DNA of 64,000 bases from NCBI RefSeq assembly GCF_014198245.1, contig NZ_JACIHE010000018.1, positions 26,001 to 90,000 of the forward strand, read 5' to 3'. The notes beneath the pieces were generated by a model. That model did not search any database. It was not told the origin of the DNA and saw only the letters and a list, made by a program, of their open reading frames with translations. Origin of the DNA: Bradyrhizobium sp. cir1. GTDB taxonomy: Bacteria > Pseudomonadota > Alphaproteobacteria > Rhizobiales > Xanthobacteraceae. Positions 50,674 to 60,734 of this stretch are shown one piece after another. A program made the position numbers and the translations under genes. How positions within the stretch are numbered: position 1 is the first letter of the stretch; each line of letters starts with the position of its first letter.

Positions 50674-51767
50674 TTGCCGGCCATGAAGTCGCGCAAGGCA
50701 TCGACGACGAGGCGGTTGGCCTCCTCGGTGCCGATGGTCATGCGCAGGGAATGCGGCAGGCCGTAGTTCTTCAGCGCGCGCAGCACGAGGCCGCGCTTCG
50801 TGAGGAAGGCGTCGGCGTCGTCCGAGGTCCTGCCCTTGTCGGTCGGGAAGTGGATCAGCACGAAATTGGCAACGCTCGGCGTCACCTTCAGGCCGAGCTT
50901 GGTGATCTCCTCGGTCAGCCAGTTGCGCCAGGTCTCGGTGAACTGCTTCGACATGGCCTGATGCGCGGTGTCCTCGATCGCAGCGACCGCGGCATACATC
51001 GCCGGCGTCGACACGTTGAAGGGACCGCGAATGCGGTTGACGGCGTCGATGATGTGCTCGGGGCCGAACATCCAGCCGATGCGCAGCGCGGCAAGGCCGT
51101 GGATCTTGGAGAAGGTGTGCGTCACCACCGTATTCTCGGTGGTGGCGACGAGCTCGATGCCCATCTCATAATCGTTGCGCGAGACGTAGTCGCAATAGGC
51201 GGCGTCCAGCACCAGCAGCACGTGCGAGGGCAGGCCGGCGCGCAGCCGCTTGACCTCGTCGAACGGAATATAGGTGCCGGTCGGGTTGTTGGGATTGGCG
51301 AGCCAGACCAGCTTGGTCTTCGGCGTCACGGCCTTGAGGATGGCGTCGACGTTGCAGGTGAGGTTGGTCTCCTCCGCGATCACGTTCTTTGCGCCGACCG
51401 CCATGGTCGCGATCGGATAGACCAGGAAGCCGTGGGTGGTGGAGATCGCCTCGTCGCCTTGGCCGAGATAGGTGTGGGCGAGCAGGTTCAGGATCTCGTC
51501 CGAGCCGGCGCCGCAGATGATGCGGTTGGGATCGAGACCAAAGCTGCGCCCGATCGCTTCGCGCAGCACGCGCGAGGTGCCCTCCGGATAGTCTTCCAGA
51601 TGATCCGCCACGCGCTTGAAGGCCTCGATCGCCTTTGGCGAGGGCCCGAACGGCGTCTCGTTGGCCGATAGCTTGAACACCTTGCGGCCCGGCTCCGGCA
51701 CCGGGGTCTTGCCGGGCGTGTAGGGCGCAATATCGAGAATGCCGGGGTTCGGCACGGGGCGGGACAT
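50670..51767 (-). CDS. hisC: Histidinol-phosphate/aromatic aminotransferase
   Basis: This is a fold type I PLP aminotransferase, 365 residues. The N-terminal ILDIAPYTPGKTPVPE leads into KLSANETPFGPSP. The active region has LVWLANPNNPTGTY and the Schiff-base lysine in THTFSKIHGLAALRIGW. The ATG at 51767 follows GGAG; an apparently longer frame upstream overlaps the aroQ gene and is not coding. HisC enzymes with this neighbourhood transaminate both imidazole-acetol phosphate and aromatic keto acids, so it may serve tyrosine and phenylalanine synthesis as well as, or instead of, histidine synthesis. Confidence 0.93.
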   Translation of the reverse strand: MSRPVPNPGILDIAPYTPGKTPVPEPGRKVFKLSANETPFGPSPKAIEAFKRVADHLEDYPEGTSRVLREAIGRSFGLDPNRIICGAGSDEILNLLAHTYLGQGDEAISTTHGFLVYPIATMAVGAKNVIAEETNLTCNVDAILKAVTPKTKLVWLANPNNPTGTYIPFDEVKRLRAGLPSHVLLVLDAAYCDYVSRNDYEMGIELVATTENTVVTHTFSKIHGLAALRIGWMFGPEHIIDAVNRIRGPFNVSTPAMYAAVAAIEDTAHQAMSKQFTETWRNWLTEEITKLGLKVTPSVANFVLIHFPTDKGRTSDDADAFLTKRGLVLRALKNYGLPHSLRMTIGTEEANRLVVDALRDFMAGK

Positions 51768-51802
51768 CTTCAACTCCGGATAGGCTTTAGGCGGTACGCG
51801 AT

Positions 51803-52651
51803 TTACGATTTCGACCCGGTCGGGGCCACCGTATAGCGCGTTGCGTGGCTGCCGACGAGGGCCGTAGAGCGCACCGAGGCCCCCGCCTCGATCAGGGCAG
51901 CCTTGATTTTGTCGATGCTGCTCGCAGCCGTGACCGAAACCAGCAGCGCCGCGCCGTCGAAGGCGGTATCGGGCACCGCGACAATGTCGGCGAGCGGCGA
52001 CAGCGCCCGCGCGATCTCGGCATTCCAGCCCGAAACGCGCACGCTGAAGGTCTCGACTTCCGTCACCAGGGCGCTGTCGGCGACGCGCGAGATCGCGAAC
52101 ACCGGCAGCGCGGCCGGATGGTCGGCGCGCTCGACGAAGGGCAGCCGCGCGATGATCTTCGGTGCGCCTTCCGCTTCCAATTCCAGCCACCACGGCGTGC
52201 GGCTGGAGGTCGCCGAGACCAGCGCCAGATCGCCCTTGGATTTCGCCACAGCCTCGACCGCAGCCTGCGCGCTGAAATGCGCGACGTAAGGCACCGTAAA
52301 ACCAAAATGGAAGCGCACGGAATCGCGCATAGCGGGCTCGCTCACCGAGATGTCGGCATGCACGGAGAACGGCGCCTGCACATAGGTGAAGGTCGCGATG
52401 ATGACGCGCCAGATGCTCTCGACGGTGTCGAGCGGCAGGATGCCGCGATGACGCTGCACGATCTCGCGCATCATGGAGGCCTCGCGCGCCGGGCGGAAGG
52501 CCGAGCCAACCTCCTGGGTCTGCTTCACCTGGATCAGGCGGTCGATGATGTCGCCGCGCTGCATCAGCAGGCGATGCATTGCCTCGTCGATCGCATCGAT
52601 CTCCTTGCGCAATTCCTGCAATGATGGTGGCGCGGGTGGACGTTGGGACAT
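51803..52651 (-). CDS. Chorismate mutase (AroQ type) with a C-terminal prephenate dehydratase-like region
   Basis: This is a 282-residue protein whose first 90 residues form an AroQ chorismate mutase (LQELRKEIDAIDEAMHRLLMQRGDIIDRLIQVKQ, with R and K residues of the active site). The following region (VRFHFGFTVPYVAHFSAQAAVEAVAKSKGDLALVSA) looks like a decayed prephenate-dehydratase or periplasmic-type domain, but the TRF motif of active dehydratases is not seen. The final part may be ACT-like. It converts chorismate to prephenate for the tyrC product. The start is uncertain (52651 ATG or 52681 TTG). It is the first gene of the minus-strand unit. Confidence 0.88.
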   Translation of the reverse strand: MSQRPPAPPSLQELRKEIDAIDEAMHRLLMQRGDIIDRLIQVKQTQEVGSAFRPAREASMMREIVQRHRGILPLDTVESIWRVIIATFTYVQAPFSVHADISVSEPAMRDSVRFHFGFTVPYVAHFSAQAAVEAVAKSKGDLALVSATSSRTPWWLELEAEGAPKIIARLPFVERADHPAALPVFAISRVADSALVTEVETFSVRVSGWNAEIARALSPLADIVAVPDTAFDGAALLVSVTAASSIDKIKAALIEAGASVRSTALVGSHATRYTVAPTGSKS

Positions 52652-52824
52652 ATCTGACAGGACTGTTGAGAGGCGTTCCAATGCGGATCGGCCAACTGCT
52701 TGGCAAAGGCGGTCCGCTGCGGTTGATGTCCTGATTAGGCAGTCGGAGCGGCGAAAGCAAAGAGAAATAACAGTCTTTTCGGCTGACGTGCCAGGGACGA
52801 ATTTGGCTCATCGGGACCCGCGAC

Positions 52825-52853
52825 TTGACGAAAACCGCCCAAGCCGGTAGGTT
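52825..52853 (+). promoter_or_regulatory. Predicted metX promoter
   Basis: TTGACG (52825-52830), a 17-bp spacer and TAGGTT (52848-52853) make a sigma-70 promoter. Transcription would start near 52860, immediately before the SAM-II aptamer at 52864. The same spacing and -10 hexamer occur upstream of etfBA. Confidence 0.75.
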
Positions 52854-52863
52854 TTTGCCTGTT

Positions 52864-52920
52864 CCGTGGTCATTTGAGCCGGCCGGCTTGCAGCCACGTT
52901 AAAAAACTCGCTAAACAGGC
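52864..52920 (+). ncRNA. SAM-II (SAM_alpha) riboswitch aptamer
   Basis: The sequence CCGTGGTCATTTGAGCCGGC, then CGGCTTGCAGCCACGTTAAA and CTCGCTAAACAGG, follows the SAM-II consensus known upstream of metA, metX and metC genes in alphaproteobacteria. CGTGGT (52865-52870) and GCCACG (52893-52898) form P1. The AGG at 52917-52919 is the 3' strand of the pseudoknot that pairs into the P1 loop on S-adenosylmethionine binding. The placement between a strong promoter and metX supports control by SAM. The call rests on the remembered consensus; no covariance model was run. Confidence 0.93.
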
Positions 52921-52943
52921 CGGGGACGCTTCCGATCCCGGCC
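52918..52943 (+). promoter_or_regulatory. Antiterminator hairpin of the metX leader
   Basis: GGCCGGGGA (52918-52926) can pair with TCCCGGCC (52936-52943), with one bulged G. Its first bases are the GG that the SAM-bound aptamer uses in its pseudoknot. Formation therefore competes with SAM binding and with the terminator stem, which reuses 52937-52943. Confidence 0.7.
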
Positions 52944-52971
52944 GAACCTAATCGTTCAGGCCGGGTTTTTT
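52937..52971 (+). terminator. Riboswitch-controlled intrinsic terminator ahead of metX
   Basis: CCCGGCC (52937-52943) pairs with GGCCGGG (52959-52965), followed by TTTTTT (52966-52971). It is a complete rho-independent terminator 56 bp before the metX ATG at 53027. It shares its left arm with the antiterminator, so only one of the two can form. Confidence 0.8.
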
Positions 52972-53026
52972 ATGGCCTGATGTCAATGCGGTCTGCAGTC
53001 CGATCGCAAACGAGGTCGATGGTCAG

Positions 53027-54229
53027 ATGGTTGGCGTCAAGTCGATTCCGAGTCCCGCGATCAGCGCCGACGATCGGTCGCATGAGGTGGATCATCCAAG
53101 CTCGCTGGTCGCGCATTTCGGCATCGAGCAGCCGTTGTCGCTCGATTGCGGCGTCGACCTCACCCCGTTCCAGATCGCGTACCAGACCTATGGCGAGCTC
53201 AACGCCGATCGCTCCAACGCAGTCCTGATCTGTCATGCGCTGACCGGCGATCAGCATGTCGCCAATGTGCACCCCGTCACCGGCAAGCCCGGCTGGTGGG
53301 AGACCCTGGTCGGCCAAGGCCGGCCGCTCGATCCTGACAGGTACTTCATCATCTGCTCCAACGTGATCGGCGGCTGCATGGGCTCGACCGGGCCGGCGTC
53401 GATCAATCCCGCCACCGGCAAGGTGTGGGGGCTGGAATTCCCCGTCATCACCATTCCGGACATGGTGCGCGCGCAGGCGATGCTGATCGACCGGCTCGGC
53501 ATCGACACGCTGTTCGCCGTGGTGGGCGGCTCGATGGGCGGCATGCAGGTGCTGCAATGGACCGCGGCCTATCCCGAGCGCGTGTTCTCCGCGCTGGCGA
53601 TCGCCTGCTCGACGCGGCACTCGGCGCAGAACATCGCGTTTCACGAGCTCGGCCGCCAGGCCGTGATGGCCGATCCCGACTGGCACAATGGCGGCTATGC
53701 CGATCGCGGCATTCATCCGCATCGCGGCCTCGCGGTGGCGCGGATGGCCGCGCACATCACCTATCTCTCCGACGCCGCGCTGCATCGCAAGTTCGGTCGG
53801 CGCATGCAGGATCGCGACCTGCCGACTTTCTCGTTCGACGCCGACTTCCAGGTCGAGTCCTATCTGCGCTACCAGGGGTCGTCCTTCGTCGAGCGCTTCG
53901 ACGCCAACGCCTATCTCTACTTGACGCGCGCGATGGACTATTTCGACATCGCCGCCGACCATGGCGGCGTGCTGGCGAAGGCGTTCGCAGACATCCAGAC
54001 CCGCTTCTGCGTCGTCTCCTTCACCAGCGACTGGCTGTTTCCGACCTCGGAATCGCGCGCGCTGGTGCATGCGCTGAACGCCTCGGGCGCGCGGGTGTCG
54101 TTTGCCGAGATCGAGACCGATCGCGGCCATGATGCCTTCCTGCTCGACGTGCCCGAGTTCTTCGACATCTCCCGCGCCTTCCTGCAATCGGCCGGCAAGG
54201 CGCGCGGACTGAACGGCGGGGGTGGCTAG
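53027..54229 (+). CDS. metX: Homoserine O-acetyltransferase
   Basis: This alpha/beta-hydrolase-fold acyltransferase activates homoserine for methionine synthesis, 400 residues. The nucleophile serine is S169 in VVGGSMGGMQ, the aspartate is in SFTSDWLFP and the histidine in DRGHDAFLLD. NVIGGCMGSTGPASINP supplies the oxyanion and homoserine-binding loops. The family name is acetyltransferase, although some alphaproteobacterial members use succinyl-CoA. A SAM-II riboswitch and terminator control it. The metW start lies one base after its stop. Confidence 0.95.
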   Translation: MVGVKSIPSPAISADDRSHEVDHPSSLVAHFGIEQPLSLDCGVDLTPFQIAYQTYGELNADRSNAVLICHALTGDQHVANVHPVTGKPGWWETLVGQGRPLDPDRYFIICSNVIGGCMGSTGPASINPATGKVWGLEFPVITIPDMVRAQAMLIDRLGIDTLFAVVGGSMGGMQVLQWTAAYPERVFSALAIACSTRHSAQNIAFHELGRQAVMADPDWHNGGYADRGIHPHRGLAVARMAAHITYLSDAALHRKFGRRMQDRDLPTFSFDADFQVESYLRYQGSSFVERFDANAYLYLTRAMDYFDIAADHGGVLAKAFADIQTRFCVVSFTSDWLFPTSESRALVHALNASGARVSFAEIETDRGHDAFLLDVPEFFDISRAFLQSAGKARGLNGGGG

Positions 54230-54230
54230 G

Positions 54231-54893
54231 ATGTCGGTGCAGGAAGTGCTGCCGCTGGGCGGCGTAGCGACCGGGCAGTCCGGCCAGGTTCGCGCCGACC
54301 ATCTGCTGGTGGCCGAGATGGTCAAGCCGGGCTCGAAAGTGCTCGACGTCGGCTGCGGCGAGGGCGACCTGCTTCAGTTGCTCGAGGCCCGCGGCATCGA
54401 CGGCCGCGGCATCGAGCTGTCGCGCGAGGGCGTCAACCGCTGCGTCGCCAAGGGCCTCGCGGTGGTGCAGGGCGACGCCGACACCGACCTCGTCAATTAT
54501 CCCGACGACGCTTTCGACTACGTGATCCTGTCGCAGACGCTGCAGGCGACGCGGCAGCCGAAGGTCGTGCTGGAGAATCTGCTGCGCATCGGCCGCCGCG
54601 CCATCGTCTCGTTCCCGAATTTCGGCTTCTGGAAGATGCGGCTGCAGCTCCTGATCGGCGGCCACATGCCGCGCACGGAGAATCTGCCTGCGACCTGGTA
54701 CGACACCGCCAACATCCACTTCTGCACCATCAAGGATTTCGTCGAACTGTGCGACGCGATCAACGTCAAGATGGAGCGCTCGGTGGCGCTCGATCTCTAC
54801 GGCCGCCCGGTGCCACTGAACCTGCCCTGGTGGGTGTGGAACATGTTCGGCGAGCAGGGCGTGTTTCTGCTGAGCAGGGGCGGGGGGAAATAG
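54231..54893 (+). CDS. metW: Methionine biosynthesis protein MetW
   Basis: This is a class I SAM-dependent methyltransferase-like protein, 220 residues, that accompanies MetX and is needed for its full activity in several proteobacteria. The SAM-binding motif is VLDVGCGEGDLLQLLE, with GIELSREGVNRC and VQGDADTDL as the second and third motifs. The last part, FGFWKMRLQLLIGGHMPRTENLP, is conserved in the family. The ATG at 54231 (upstream GGGGGTGG) lies one base after the metX stop, so translation is coupled. Confidence 0.94.
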   Translation: MSVQEVLPLGGVATGQSGQVRADHLLVAEMVKPGSKVLDVGCGEGDLLQLLEARGIDGRGIELSREGVNRCVAKGLAVVQGDADTDLVNYPDDAFDYVILSQTLQATRQPKVVLENLLRIGRRAIVSFPNFGFWKMRLQLLIGGHMPRTENLPATWYDTANIHFCTIKDFVELCDAINVKMERSVALDLYGRPVPLNLPWWVWNMFGEQGVFLLSRGGGK

Positions 54894-54939
54894 CTTTCCG
54901 TCCGCGCTCCTCAATATGAGGAGCTGAGGTCTATCCTTC

Positions 54940-55018
54940 GTCGTTGCGAGCGCAGCGAAGCAATCCAGAGTCTTTCCGCGGAGGGATTCTGGATTGCTTC
55001 GCTGCGCTCGCAATGACG
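54940..55018. repeat. Inverted-repeat element, family D, copy 2
   Basis: GTTGCGAGCGCAGCGAAGC, continuing AATCCAGA, mirrors TCTGGATT, GCTTCGCTGCGCTCGCAA. Nearly all bases pair, giving a stem of about 25 bp. It lies between the convergent metW and alpha/beta hydrolase genes. The first copy is at 42494-42561. Confidence 0.85.
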
Positions 55019-55040
55019 TAGCACTCGGCTCGGCCCGCGC

Positions 55041-55904
55041 CTAGTGCGCCGCCAGCGACCTGGGATCGCGCGCCGACCATCGTCCCGCTTCCACCAGCGC
55101 CACGAACCTCTCCACCGTCGCATTGAACAGCGCGGGCTCCTCGAGATTGAGCACGTGGCCCGACTTCGGAAACATCGCGAGCCCCGCGGCCGGCAGATGC
55201 TTCTTCAGGAACAGGCTCGCTCCGACGCAAGGATCGTCCTCGTCGCCGCAGATGATCAGCGCGGGCGTGGACGCCTTCTTGATCGCATCCACCATCGTGT
55301 AGATCGAGGGACGGCGACCCTGGAAGCCGCGCATCGTGTTGGCCGAACCCTTCGCGTCGTGCCGCGCCAGCGCGGCGTAGAAATCGGCGTGGCCGCGCGG
55401 ATCTTTCACCAGGAAGGGAATCCGGCTCGGCGCCTCGCGCGTGACCTTGGCGACCTCGGCTGAGCCCAGCGTCTCGAACTGCTCGGCATTGGCGCGGCAC
55501 TGCTTGCGCCAGGCGTCGAGATTTTCGAGCTCCGAGCCCGAGCCAACGCCGGCCAGCGTCATCGACAGCGCGCGGTGCGGCGCGTTCAGGCCGATCTGGA
55601 GCGAGGAGTAGGCGCCCATCGAGAGCCCGACGAGATGCGCGCGCTCGATCTTGAGATGGTCGAGCACGGCGAGCGCGTCGGTGTAGAAATGCGTGTAGGT
55701 GTAGACCTCGCCATCAGGCACGTCCGACGGCGCGTAGCCGCGCGCCGAATAGGTGATGCAACGGTGGCCGCGCGAGAAGTAGCGCATCTGCGGCTCCCAA
55801 TTGGTGTAGTCGGCCGCGAACTCGTGCAGAAAAATAACCGGCGTTCCCTGACCCGCCTCTTCGAAATAGATGCGGACGTCATCCCAGGTCGTGGCGTGGG
55901 GCAT
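55041..55904 (-). CDS. Alpha/beta-fold hydrolase
   Basis: This is a serine hydrolase of the alpha/beta family, 287 residues. The nucleophile is in VGLSMGAYSS, the acid in ICGDEDDPCV and the histidine in PKSGHVLNLEEP. The oxyanion region is VIFLHEFAADYTNWEPQM. The fold and the HEFAADY start resemble epoxide hydrolase- or lactonase-like enzymes, but the substrate is unknown. GAGGG precedes the ATG. It is a single gene between a repeat and the divergent CHAP-like gene. Confidence 0.9.
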   Translation of the reverse strand: MPHATTWDDVRIYFEEAGQGTPVIFLHEFAADYTNWEPQMRYFSRGHRCITYSARGYAPSDVPDGEVYTYTHFYTDALAVLDHLKIERAHLVGLSMGAYSSLQIGLNAPHRALSMTLAGVGSGSELENLDAWRKQCRANAEQFETLGSAEVAKVTREAPSRIPFLVKDPRGHADFYAALARHDAKGSANTMRGFQGRRPSIYTMVDAIKKASTPALIICGDEDDPCVGASLFLKKHLPAAGLAMFPKSGHVLNLEEPALFNATVERFVALVEAGRWSARDPRSLAAH

Positions 55905-56119
55905 TAACTGTTTCCCTCTCTTCAGAGCCGCCTTTGCAGGATCGCAGTTAATGCTGATGTCCGCAATGCGGCGGCATCAGGCGAGCATCGGCACAAAATC
56001 ATCGCAGCTATTCGCGGGCGTGGCGTCTTTTTCTCGCCACATCCGGAAGCTTTACGCCCCGGCGGATGTCGGCCACCGCACGGGCCGACAGGAAGTGGGG
56101 TGTCAACGAAGGATGAAGA

Positions 56120-56779
56120 ATGTTTGAGTTGTTTGCGTTCCGCCTGTCGCGTTGTGTTGTCGCGCTGGCGGTCTTCTTCGCGGCGGTCGCCGCATTCGTT
56201 TCTCCGGCCTCGGCGCGGCCGCATCATCGTCATAGCGCAGAGCGGCACGTTTACGTGCACCACGCCAGACATCATCACTCCCGCCATCATGCACGCAGCT
56301 CGCGCTTCGAGCGCAGCGCGGCGCAGTTGCGGGCGGGCGGCTTCGCCGACACCCAGGCCAGCTATGATCCGAACGCCAACAGCGGCGGCATGGGCAATAG
56401 CAGCATGGCTGCGAGCGGCGGCTTCGGTGGCGGATCGGGCCTCGTGTCCGAGGCGCGCCGCTATCTCGGCGGCAATCCGACCGGGCGCGGCAGCCTGTGG
56501 TGCGCGCGCTTCATGAACATGGTGCTTGAGCATACCGGCCATCGTGGCACCGGCTCGGACATGGCGAATTCGTTCGCACGGTACGGCACGCGTGTGTCCG
56601 GCCCGCAGGTCGGCGCCATCGCGGTGATGTCGCGCGGCGGCCGCGGCGGCCATGTCGGCATCATCACCGGCGTCGACGCCCAGGGCAATCCGATCATGAT
56701 CTCCGGCAACAACGGCAACCGCGTCCGCGAGGCGCCGATCGCGCGCGGCCGGATCTATGCGTATGTGATGCCGAATTGA
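56120..56779 (+). CDS. Secreted CHAP-like amidase (TIGR02594 family) with His-rich linker
   Basis: This is a 219-residue exported protein. The N-terminus has a signal peptide (VVALAVFFAAVAAFVSPASA, cut near ARP) followed by a histidine-rich stretch with 13 histidines in about 35 residues (HHRHSAERHVYVHHARHHH, HHAR). The C-terminal domain belongs to the cysteine amidase type of the TIGR02594 family: GSLWCARFMNMVLEH holds the cysteine, RGGHVGIITGV the histidine and ISGNNGNRV the third residue. Such enzymes cut peptidoglycan. The role may be in envelope remodelling. The His-rich region may bind zinc, nickel or copper. Confidence 0.85.
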   Translation: MFELFAFRLSRCVVALAVFFAAVAAFVSPASARPHHRHSAERHVYVHHARHHHSRHHARSSRFERSAAQLRAGGFADTQASYDPNANSGGMGNSSMAASGGFGGGSGLVSEARRYLGGNPTGRGSLWCARFMNMVLEHTGHRGTGSDMANSFARYGTRVSGPQVGAIAVMSRGGRGGHVGIITGVDAQGNPIMISGNNGNRVREAPIARGRIYAYVMPN

Positions 56780-56824
56780 GGTAACGGTGCGTGGGGTGGG
56801 CGGACCCTCGCGTCATGTGAGGTT

Positions 56825-56978
56825 GTCGTCCCGGACAAGCGTCAGCGCAGATCCGGGACCCATAACCACAGGCGTGTGTCGTCGCGCGAGCCGGTGACCA
56901 CGGGTCTTCGCCAAACCACTCCCTGTGGCTATGGGTCCCGGATCGGCGCGCGCTTAGGGCGCGCTTGTCCGGGACGAC
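56825..56978. repeat. Long inverted-repeat element, family C, copy 3
   Basis: GTCGTCCCGGACAAGC mirrors GCTTGTCCGGGACGAC, and GGACCCATAACCACAGG mirrors CCTGTGGCTATGGGTCC. The stem is the most complete of the three family C copies. It lies between the convergent CHAP-like and MOSC genes. Confidence 0.87.
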
Positions 56979-56988
56979 GAGAGAGGGC

Positions 56989-57777
56989 TCACACCAATCT
57001 CGGCTCTTCCACCGCAACCGCATCGCCCACGCCGATCTCGCCACCTTCGATCACCTCGGCATAGATGCCGCAGTCCATGTGGCCGAGATGGCGCGAGAGC
57101 GTCGGTGGTATCTCGAGATCGCGCTTGGCGGTCACGGGATCGACATTGGTCGCCGGACAGCGGACGATGCGCTTGACCACTTTCAGTCGGGCCTCGCCGA
57201 TCGCGAGCGTCTGGCCGACGAGGTCGAGCTCCGACCAGGCCGGCCAGCCCTTCACGTAGAGATTGGCGCGGAAGCGCAGCGGATGCACGGCTGTGCCGCC
57301 GAGCATGGCCTCGATGGCGCGGACGCTGTCGAGATTGATGATGGACACGACCTTGCGGGCGACGTCGGAAAAGCTGTGGTCGCGGCCGGACAGGACTTTT
57401 GGCGGGCCCTTCAACTCCGGCTGGAAGTTCTCGGTGAAATAGCTCTCGATCGCGGCGCGCCCGGCGGCGGTCTCGAGATCGCCGCTGGCGACGATCTGGC
57501 CGTCCTTGCGGATGGTCAGGCGGTTGGTCGCATCCTCGAAGCGGCTGTCGAGGGAGGCCAGCCGCTCATTGCGCGCCAGCATCAGGAACAGGATTTTCGG
57601 CTTCCATTCGGGCGCCTCCGGATCGAAGCCGCTCGGGCCGTTCTCGATGGCATAGCGGCGGTCGGCGGGCAGCGTCTCCCCTCGCCGCAAGGGGGCGCGG
57701 GAGAGGGGCTCCGGTGTCAGGCCCTTGATCGGGTAGCGGAAGAGGCCGGTGATCTCGGCGGTCTGGCTGGCTGTCAT
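56989..57777 (-). CDS. MOSC domain protein
   Basis: This is a MOSC (molybdenum cofactor sulfurase C-terminal) protein of 262 residues, related to YiiM, YcbX or MOSC-N/MOSC proteins. A MOSC_N beta-barrel segment opens it (TAEITGLFRYPIKGLTPEPLS), and the MOSC core contains RFRANLYVKGWPAWSELDLVG and KRIVRCPATNVDPVTAKRDLEIPPTL, which carries the conserved cysteine. Members reduce N-hydroxylated compounds or deliver sulfur, using the molybdenum cofactor. The ATG at 57777 is picked since it begins the domain; the frame extends further upstream. The clpB gene is divergent. Confidence 0.88.
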   Translation of the reverse strand: MTASQTAEITGLFRYPIKGLTPEPLSRAPLRRGETLPADRRYAIENGPSGFDPEAPEWKPKILFLMLARNERLASLDSRFEDATNRLTIRKDGQIVASGDLETAAGRAAIESYFTENFQPELKGPPKVLSGRDHSFSDVARKVVSIINLDSVRAIEAMLGGTAVHPLRFRANLYVKGWPAWSELDLVGQTLAIGEARLKVVKRIVRCPATNVDPVTAKRDLEIPPTLSRHLGHMDCGIYAEVIEGGEIGVGDAVAVEEPRLV

Positions 57778-58019
57778 GCTGCTACTTAGGGGATTCGAGC
57801 TGCTGGCGCCAAGCTGGCGGATCAGCGCACGAAATTGTGAACTGGCCTCTTTCGCATCCGCAGCCCGCTTCCCACATCTGCCCCAGGCCGGCGGCAGCGT
57901 CGGCAAGCCACGACCGTTACCGGTTGAGAAACGTCAATGCGGTAATTGGAAACCCAATGAAGATGCCGTTTGGGGTGCCTTAGAGGGCCCCAAGGGCAGG
58001 CCGAGGGAAAGACAACGAC
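57778..58019. other. Divergent region between the MOSC gene and clpB
   Basis: I looked for a heat-shock promoter of clpB. GTTGAG at 57923 and CCCAAT at 57953 are present, but the spacing (24 bp) is too long for sigma-32. No riboswitch or terminator is evident. A Shine-Dalgarno GAGGGA precedes the clpB ATG. Confidence 0.3.
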
Positions 58020-60659
<2,640 letters not shown>

Positions 60660-60684
60660 GGGGCACGGCCGCCTGAAATAACAA

Positions 60685-60725
60685 TTCGCCCCGGAGAGGT
60701 TCGCTTCTCCGGGGCGAAGCGTTTT
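60685..60725. terminator. Intrinsic terminator after clpB
   Basis: TTCGCCCCGGAGA (60685-60697) and TCTCCGGGGCGAA (60706-60718) form a 13-bp stem with an 8-nt loop, followed by GCGTTTT. It lies between the clpB stop and the convergent gene ending at 60735, so it could serve clpB and, weakly, the other strand. Confidence 0.85.
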
Positions 60726-60734
60726 GGTCAGACC

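Noticed and set aside
51768..52811. Extended frame upstream of hisC giving a 713-residue protein
   Set aside because: The extra N-terminus overlaps the aroQ gene in a different frame and looks non-coding; ATG 51767 has a GGAG site.
53019..53021. ATG at 53019 as the metX start
   Set aside because: It is out of frame with the conserved MetX sequence; the ATG at 53027 is in frame.
25115..56978. Intergenic repeats as a CRISPR array
   Set aside because: They are dispersed single copies with inverted arms, not regularly spaced direct repeats with unique spacers, and there are no cas genes.
57920..57960. Heat-shock promoter upstream of clpB (GTTGAG and CCCAAT)
   Set aside because: The spacing of about 24 bp is too long for sigma-32, and the hexamers match poorly.
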